Part shown: positions 52,801 to 61,800 of the stretch, one piece after another
Numbering within the stretch: position 1 is the stretch's first letter
How the letters are laid out: every line of letters begins with the position of its first letter
Notes under the pieces: model-generated
Told to the model about the DNA's origin: nothing
Database searches by the model: none
Seen by the model: the letters and a program-made list of their open reading frames with translations, nothing else
Program-made: the position numbers and the translations under genes
Assembly (NCBI GenBank): GCA_922989275.2
Contig: OV277857.1
Coordinates: 47,593,083 to 47,657,082, forward strand
DNA from: Gari tellinella
Taxonomy: Eukaryota; Mollusca; Bivalvia; Cardiida; Psammobiidae
Direction of reading: 5' to 3'
DNA length: 64,000 nt

Positions 52801-55800
52801 CATAGCTTAACTTAATGTTGAAAGTGTTAAAACAAATTATTTATCTTTCTTATTTAGACTTGGCTTAGAGGCAAAGAAGGAAGAAAATCTCTCCGACTGG
52901 TACTCTCAGATCATCACAAAGTCTGAGATGATAGAGTACTACGACGTCAGCGGGTGTTACATTCTACGTCCCTGGTCGTTCTCCATCTGGGAGGCGATCA
53001 AGGACTTCTTTGACGCCGAGATCAAGAAGCTGGGCGTAGAGAATGCATACTTTCCAATGTTTGTGTCCCATTCAGCACTGGAGAAGGAGAAGACTCATAT
53101 AGAAGACTTTGCCCCAGAGGTATTGATCCTTTTCTTTGTAGCAGGGCTGCCATTTTCTTGGAATTTTTCGAAATCTTCTGATTTTTATCCTAAGAGATTG
53201 TAGCTTAAAGGAGATTGGAAGTAGAACAAAGTGTGCCTTAGGTGCATTCTGCATTACTTTCAAGCTTCTTTAAGTAATCACATTTGAAAAATAGAAAATT
53301 TGAAAATGTTAGGATTTTTCAAAATCAACTTATGGCTGCCCTGTCCTAGATTTTTATTCCTCCGGGAGTTACGTTAGGAGAGCATATTGATTTTGATCTG
53401 TCTTGTCTGTCTGTATGTTTGCAACTTTAACCTTTTCCATAACTTGAGAACTACATGTGATAGAGACTTCATTTTTTGCACATGTATGTAATCCAATCAA
53501 GAATCTCTTGAGCTCAGTGCAATGTGTGTCATATCAGACAAAGATCAAGATCATTAAGAGGTCAGTTTAGCAAAATTTAATCTTGAGGACTGCTTAAAAC
53601 TAGCTAAAAGTACAGAAGAAATTGGCCATTTTGGGAGATGGAGGGTTACAAGGGAAGACACATGTTTTTTCTCAAAAACAAAGTCTAGTTATAATCGTGA
53701 CAATACATTAACTAGGTTTTGATAAATGATTGCTCTATACAGTGTAAGAATCAAGGCCCCAGATAATGGGAGTATTTCAAAAACTAAAATCTTCATTTTT
53801 GCATTAAACCCTATGGTGTAACTACTTATTAGAATCGTCTCTTCAAGACGATTCTAATATAAAGTAGTCACACCATAAGATTTGGTGCGGTCTTTAAGGA
53901 GGAAATTTGGATTTGATCAGTTTGCTCTTTCTTATCTGGAGCCCTGTAAGACTATAGAATATACATTAACATCTTACAAATATTTCTGTATATGGTAATT
54001 GTCTTACAGGTTGCCTGGGTGACCAGGTCTGGCCAATCAGATTTAGCTGAGCCGATAGCAATACGGCCAACCAGTGAGACCGTGATGTACCCTTCATATG
54101 CCAAATGGATTAAATCTCACCGGGACCTACCACTCAGACTGAACCAGTGGTGTAATGTTGTGGTAAGTTCATGTATCTATATACAGTATAATATGTTTAA
54201 CCCTTTCTGTTCCAAGTTATATGTGAGGTTTTTACCCCTTCACTGTTATATTTTCGTCTGCCTAAGAAATTATAAATTCGTAGGTGCATTAGATAACAGC
54301 TATTAGTTGAGATATGGAGTCAGTAGATCTTTAGGCCAAGGAATCTAACTACCCAACGACTTAACAGATTTGCCTGTTTACATATATTTAATGTGTTTAC
54401 AGATGTAGAAATTCGGACTGTGTGTGCAGACGAAGTCAGATTAATTAGAGTGTACATCACATTATTTAAAGAATTTCATTTATAAATTACATGTGGGACA
54501 AATGGAAGAGCTGATCAAATGCTGCGCATTGAGTGCATTATCACAGAGTAAAGAATGTTTCTCTGTATTCTCTGTTTATATGCTGTAGGTTCCGAGGCGT
54601 GTTTGAATAGTAAATAATAAATATAGGTATATCTAATTCTATGAACGGAGTTGTCTACATTTTTTGATGTGGACAATAAAAAACTTTTCTCTGTATTCTC
54701 TGTTTATATGCTATGGGTTCAGAGTTGTGTTAGAATAGTAAATAATATAGGTGTAAACTGAGTTGTGTACATTTTTTTATGTGAACAATAAAAAATCAAA
54801 TTACTGAAGTAACTCACAAGAAGACAATCAATATCTTATCAAAATGAAATGTCATTGAATAACGTTGTTATATCAAACTTATGAACATAAGTGCTTGTTA
54901 GCTCAAAATTTCACTGTGCTCTTTAACCCATTACCCCATAGATACACATTCTTTACACCTTTGTTTTACTCCTCCACTGAAGAAAATAATTCCAATGTAT
55001 AAAGTCATGAATATGTATCAGAAGAAATATTTTTATATATTCTAGCAGATGGTAGCTTAAAGCAGGCTGAAAGTAAAGCAGAATGTGCCTTAAGGCACAT
55101 TCTGCTTTACTTTCAGCCTGCTTTAAGTGGTCACCTGTCTTCAAAACTAGAAAAGGCTATAGATTAATCGGTTAACCATGTTGACCTATCAAATTCAAAT
55201 TTTGAATACAGAGATGGGAGTTCAAGCACCCACAGCCATTCTTGAGAACTCGTGAGTTCTTGTGGCAGGAAGGTCATACAGCATGGTCCAACAAAGAAGA
55301 CGCTTGTGAGGAGGTAACATATCAACTATTTCTTTCCTCCTTTACTTGAGAATTTGAAACATTTTTTGGGCATGTTCATGCAAAATGAACAGCCAAAATT
55401 GATCTGCTAATCAGTCATCAATGTCTAGCGTGATTCATGGTTTTGATTTGACAATCATTTTTTGCTCGAATCACGAAAAAACCTAACTTTCATCTCTTAT
55501 ATTTACATTATACAGTAGAACCCCTCTATTACGACTACTAAATAGAAGGCTAATTGTCCGTATAAAGGACAGGTGACAGCTTAAAACAGTCACCTGTCTT
55601 AAACGATTTATATTCGACACAACTTAGTGGTTGTAATAGAGAGGTTCTACTGTATTTCCTTTCTATTTGTTAACACCATATCTTAATCTACTACATGTAC
55701 CTATAGTGAAATGTGAAATACTTACCAAGAGATACAAATTAGGCAAACATAAATATTTGATGAAACAGTGTCATTTCTTTCTACTGAAAATTTGACTTTT

Positions 55801-58800
55801 ATTTCCTATGAACGTTATTCTCAAAGAAGGCAGACTCTCATTCAGGAGCCTTCTGACTGCAAGTTTTGCAATGGATGCATATATCCAGTTTGAGCACTTT
55901 AAAGACTAGGTTAAGCACCAGTATATGCAGATAAAATAGCAACGCACAACTACAGTGTATAGTTGAAAGTTGAATCACAGAAAATGTAATCTCAATCTTA
56001 CTACAGTAAAACCTCTCTATTACGACCACTGAAAAGTAGGCTGATTGACTGCATGTAAGACAGGTGACTGCTTAAAGCAAGGTGCACATAAAACAGAAAG
56101 CTCCTATTAGGAGCTTTCTGTTTTACGTTCACCTTGCTTTATGCAGTCACCTGCCTTAAGCACCTGGCAATTAGCCCAGTTAAGTGGTCGTAATAGAGAG
56201 GTTTTACTGTATAGCATTATTGCTAAATATCATGTATTATTTAAACTGACAGGTATACACAATACTGGAGCTTTATGCGAGAGTGTATGAGGAGTTACTA
56301 GCTATTCCGGTAGTCCGAGGCAGGAAGACAGAGAAGGAGAAGTTTGCTGGTGGAGACTTTACAACCACAGTGGAGGCTTACATATCAGCCAGTGGCAGGG
56401 CCATCCAGGTACCTAAACCCTTTACACCATAGACTGTTTCTAGTTTTGAAGACTTTAAACCTTTCCTCTCTGAAACCGCAAATGGACAGTTCTAGTTTTC
56501 AATTTAGTCTAGTCCATTTTTGATGTTTTAGGATTGATTTTAACAATATATGTCAAAATGGCAAACAGTGTAGACCCTGATCAGAGGGCTCCTTAAGGAG
56601 CCCTCTGATCTGGGTCTACACTGTTTGCATAGGACAAGTGTAATTCTCAACAGGTACACTGTTTGCAAATGATGCATATAATTTTTATGCCTGACTAGGT
56701 TTCAAAGAGTTAGGCAGGTTAACTCTTTGAACCCTAGTCATGCATAAAAGCATCCTTTGCAAACAGTGTACCTGTGAGGTGTACACTTGTCCTATGCAAA
56801 CTGTGTAGACCCTGATCCTTAAGGAGCCCTCTGATCAGGGCATACACGGTTTGTCATTTTGACATATATTGTTAAAATCAATCCTAAAAAGTCTAAAATG
56901 GACTGAACTAAAATTGAAAACTAGAATTGTCCATTTGAGTTTTCAGGGAGGAAAGGGTTAAGGAGCAGTCTGCTTTACTTTCAACCTGCTTTACATTACC
57001 ATCAGTATAGGTGCCTGAAACGCCTTTCGTGTTTCAAGTTTAGGACTTACTTGCTGGAGACTCTATTTCTTAGTGTATGAGTAATTTGAAGTGTGTATGT
57101 TTTGAGTAATTGGTAAATCCTTGTTAATGGCTTTCACTGTTTAGATGTGGTCTTAAAGCAGAATTAAAACAAATCAGAAAGCTCTTTAAGCTTCAAGGTA
57201 ACACCATTTACATAGACTCTTGCCTACACATCAATTTCACATAGAATTGCCTATTCATGCTTCTCCCTACCTGTGATAACCAGTCATAGAAACAAGTCCT
57301 ACTTAGGTGACTGCTTAAGGTATGCTCTAAATAGAGCAAAAAACAATAATCTGTCATAAACATTGAAATAAAACTATGAAGGAAAAAGTGAAGGAACCAT
57401 CGGATCAGTCCGTCGGCACTGTTTATTTTATGTAGTGTCTTGAAAAATCAACATAAAGATTAATATAAAAAGGTTAAATCTTCTGCATGTTTATAGAAGA
57501 AATTCACTTGTTTGTTTTTCAGGGTGCAACTTCACATCATTTGGGCCAGAACTTCTCCAAGATGTTTGAGATAGTGTATGAGGACCCAGAAACTCATGAG
57601 AAGCAATATGTGTTCCAGAACTCCTGGGGACTGACCACACGAACCATTGGTGTAATGTGCATGGTTCATGGTGACAACGCAGGCTTGGTGCTGCCACCTA
57701 GGGTAGCCTGTGTACAGGTATGGTGAAATAACTCATCTTGTTTTTCCAAGACCAAAATTGTTTTCAGGAATTACAAGTGGTATGTCCCAAATCATTATAC
57801 AACCAAAGTGGAGTACTTGGTTGTTTTGCTTTAATTTGCTGTTGGATCTTACCAATATAGCCCTATATACCATATAGACTGTTTCTAAGTTTGAAGACGG
57901 GTGACCACTTAAAACAGGTTGAAAGTAAAGCCGAATACACCTTAAGGCGCATTCTGCTTTACTTTCAGCCTTATTTAACCAATTTGAAACATCTGCTAAG
58001 GATATGGGATATAGTTCTTAGGGTGCATGATCATGACTGTATCAATTGGAACTACATGTACCTCCTTCAGTGGAAGAATAAATTGAATAGACCAAAAGGT
58101 GCTTATATGGGGTAATGGGTTAAGGACCATCAACACAATCTTTTGAGTGGTTATCAAAAAGCTTTTACTGCATAATAATAATAAAATTTTAAGTGAGCCA
58201 TTTTGTTTGTTATACCTGCAGGTTGTAATAGTGCCCTGTGGTATAACTGCTAGCCTGTCTGAGGAGGACAACAAGAAGTTACTAGATGCCTGTGATGCCC
58301 TTAAAGGTGCTCTCGTTGCTGGAGGTGTAAGAGCTAAGGCAGATCTCCGAGACAACTACTCCCCGGGCTGGAAATTTAACCACTGGGAACTGAAGGTGAG
58401 CAGACATAGCTAATTTAATCAACCAAACTACAGTGATCCCTCTCTTTAACAACATCCAATAGGAGACCTAAATTGTGTGCGTTGTTCAGAGGGAGTCGTT
58501 AGAGGGAGGGGAATTGGCTTACATTTGCAAACAGCTTGAATCAAGATCAGACGCCGCGTAACGCGGCGTCTGATCTAGATTCAAGCTGATTGTCACTCAT
58601 CCGTTAGCTTTTTATGTCAAAATGTCCATAATTAACTTTGAGGAAAACAGCAGAGGACAATTTCAAGCAGACGATATTGCATCATTAAAAGCATAAGCCA
58701 TAACACTCCGGTGTAGGGAACTGTGTCAAGGGTCGTTGTAGGGAGGGAGTCTTTGTTGGGAGGGCTGTTATAGAGAGGGAATGCTGTAATAATATACTCT

Positions 58801-61800
58801 GCATGTAAATGGCATGAGCAGTGCCATGACAAAACCTTGCATTGCAACATTGTACAGATAAAGCACTGTTGTCTTCCTAGGCTCTGTATCTGAGTTTGGT
58901 CTACACTGCCACACACCATAATATATAATACAACTACATAGAATGCTTTAGATGCATGTGGGTGTCAAACAGTGTAGATCAAGACCAGTCGCTGCGTCTT
59001 TGAGGCAGCGGCTGGCCATGATCTACACTGTTTGAAATGCATTAAGGCAGGTTTTTCTCGTGGCATGGCTTAAATTAGATATGCCCCAAAAATAAATAAT
59101 CAAAAGATAAAAGGCATATAATTTCTATAAGTGAATGGCATACTATTTTGAATAATTCCTAGTTATCAATGTTTTGTTCAGTTTCCCCATCATTTATATC
59201 CAGGGTGTACCACTAAGACTGGAGCTGGGACCCAGAGATCTGAAGCAGAACCAGGTGGTGATTGTACGCCGGGATACAGGCGAGAAGCTTACACTGAAGA
59301 ATACAAACCTGATCACTCAGCTGAAAGACCTCTTAGAGACAGTACAGTCCGACCTATTTAACAAGTAAGCATCTCAGGAATAAACTTTCATTTATCAGAC
59401 TAAGGTCCAATGTATCCAAGCTTTACAATGGGCATCTGAAAGAATTAGAGAAATCTGTTGATAATAAGAGTAGGTCATATTGCCCTGGTTTCTATTTTCC
59501 CATCCCTCTCTCTTGGGTGTTCAATTGGCCCATTGATGGCAGAAACAGACTAATAGAATCAAGCACGTATAGAATCCCCATCTTGACAAAAAACGGTGCT
59601 TGATTATTTTTCTCGATTAGGATTACCCTAAAAACTCGTAAAATTAACAGAATTGTAAAGAACTACTTTTTTCTGTCTCACACATTCCATATCCAATAGC
59701 AACAAACAGCTGTTTAAAGGCCAAGCTATTTTAGCTTGGCTTTGGCATTTATGTATACACATGTTTTAAGAAGAAAACATGTCCCAAAAACTCAAAAATA
59801 CAAACGTCTTTTATTGAATCCAATCGATTTCCTATAGTTTAAGTTATTCAAACGACCACTTCTTGCTTTTTATATGTTATACTTTTGAGCTTTCTAAAAC
59901 TCCTAATAATCAACACAGTTTTGTGGTTGTGATATAGCAGTTTTAGTGTATGAAAGGAAAGGTATAGTGATGCAGAGCTCCAGATAAGGGGGAGCACAAT
60001 GTATTTCAAAACCTAAAATCTGTATTTCTTCATTAAACCCTATTGTGTCACTACTCATTAGAATCCTCTCTTTGAGAAAATTCTTATAAGTAGTGACATC
60101 ATAGGATTCGGTACTGATATAATGGAGAAAATGTTAGATTTGTTCACTGTACTCACTTTTATCTGGAGTCCTGGATGAGTCGAGTTTTACGGCACTGCAA
60201 CACAGAATAGGTCATATAGCGCCCGATGATATTGATGATGTATTGTTATTCTCCAGGGCAAAGCTTGACCTGGACACGTACCTGGCTGTGTCTCACAACT
60301 GGGAAGAGTTCTGTGACAGTCTCGACCAGAAGAAACTCATACAGGCTCCATTCTGTGGGGCGATCCCTTGTGAAGACAAGATCAAGAAGGACAGTGCTAG
60401 GTAAGTGTGGAACTAGATATCACAGTACTTGATTCAGAGTATTCTAGGCCGTAGAAAATTTGGATCAAGATCGAGGCTCTAGATTTTGAGACATACCGTA
60501 ATTATTAATTTCCTTAAGTATTTGAACAGACAGGCCTGAGCAAACAGTGTAGACACTGATCAGACTGCTCCTTGAGGAGCAGTCTGATCAGGGTCTACAC
60601 TGTTTGCCATTTAGTTTGCACATTTGATAAAAAAACTGTGTGATAAAAGCAATTAGCTCAATTTTTTATGGTAATTGCAGCAGCTATACAGTTTGGCCCA
60701 ATTCTTAGGAAGTTAATGGTACGCCAAGTGGTTGAATCCAGATGAGAAGTCATGCTTTCTGCACCCATTGAGTCCCTAGTTATGAGTAAACACATGCTTT
60801 ACAAATAGTTTCCCATGAAGGGTACATCTTTCATATGCAAACAGTGTAGATCTTGATCAGAGCGCTCCTGTGATCAAGGTCTACACTATTTGTCCTTTTG
60901 CAATACAGTCAAACTTCCATATCTCGAACTCTCTTAATTCGAACTATCTGATTTTTCGACACATGAATTGCATTATTTCATACTCGGTTAAGTCGAACAT
61001 ACCCATATTTCAAAGTTAAAACGTGGCTAAGCCACGTTTTAACTTTGAAATACGGGTATGTTTGACTTAACTGAGCTCGAGATATCAAAGTTCAACTGTA
61101 TATTGTAATACACAACCTTGAGTATCAGTAGTAAATAATGGAAGTGTAAGACTTGATTGGAAACTATAATTGTCAACTTGAAGCTTCAGGTCTCATTATG
61201 TTAACTTTTGCAGTTTAGATAAAGTTCAGAACACAAGTTTGCTTGATCTTCGCAAAAGTTTCAAGATTCACACGGGATTCTTAGAAACTTGTCATCTGAT
61301 TAGGATCCAAACAGTTCAAAGATATTGATATCCAAAGCACACATCAGTGACATCAAACCAGTTGACAGGCTATATCTCATGTCCTTTTAATTCCTTTTGA
61401 CTGTGAAACATTGCTATTACAACCTTTCAAAATGAGCTTTCTGTGTTGAAGTCTCCTATAGGTTCCTCCAAAGCTTGATCAACACTGTTTGCATATCTTG
61501 AGCTACCTTTAGAAAGGAATATTCTATGAATATGTTGGAACTACTTTCTTTAATGTAGAAATAATTAGAGAAAAAAAGGTGCATATATTTATGGAGTAGG
61601 GGATGAATTCTTATATGGTATTACCTGGCAGGGGATTGAAACTAAATTTTTTAGTTTTATTGTCTTAACTCTATACCATCTGAGCTATTGGAATGGTTAA
61701 CCTCTGTGCATTGTATGATCACGATGGACCTATTAGTATTACTGCAATAGATTATAGAGTAAAACCTCTCCATTACAACCACTAAATAGGGTTCATTAGC

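Larger units (their letters stand above)
56413..57010 (+). mobile_element. TTAA-1 MITE holding two TTAA-3 copies
   Basis: CTAAACCCTTTACACCATAG begins 4 bp inside the intron (overlapping the donor context). After GAAGACTT come the elements at 56455-56712 and 56719-56961, then GGAGCAGTCTGCTTTACTTT and CAACCTGCTTTA. Confidence 0.8.

Noticed and set aside
53120..53203. Extension of exon 23 past GTATTG
   Set aside because: The frame stays open but runs into a CAGGG-1 MITE, while exon 24 continues the ProRS text exactly from GAG|GTT.
57996..58355. 119-codon open frame on the minus strand
   Set aside because: It runs antisense across exon 28 and a TTAA-1 copy; no protein-like motif, and the + strand is clearly coding there.
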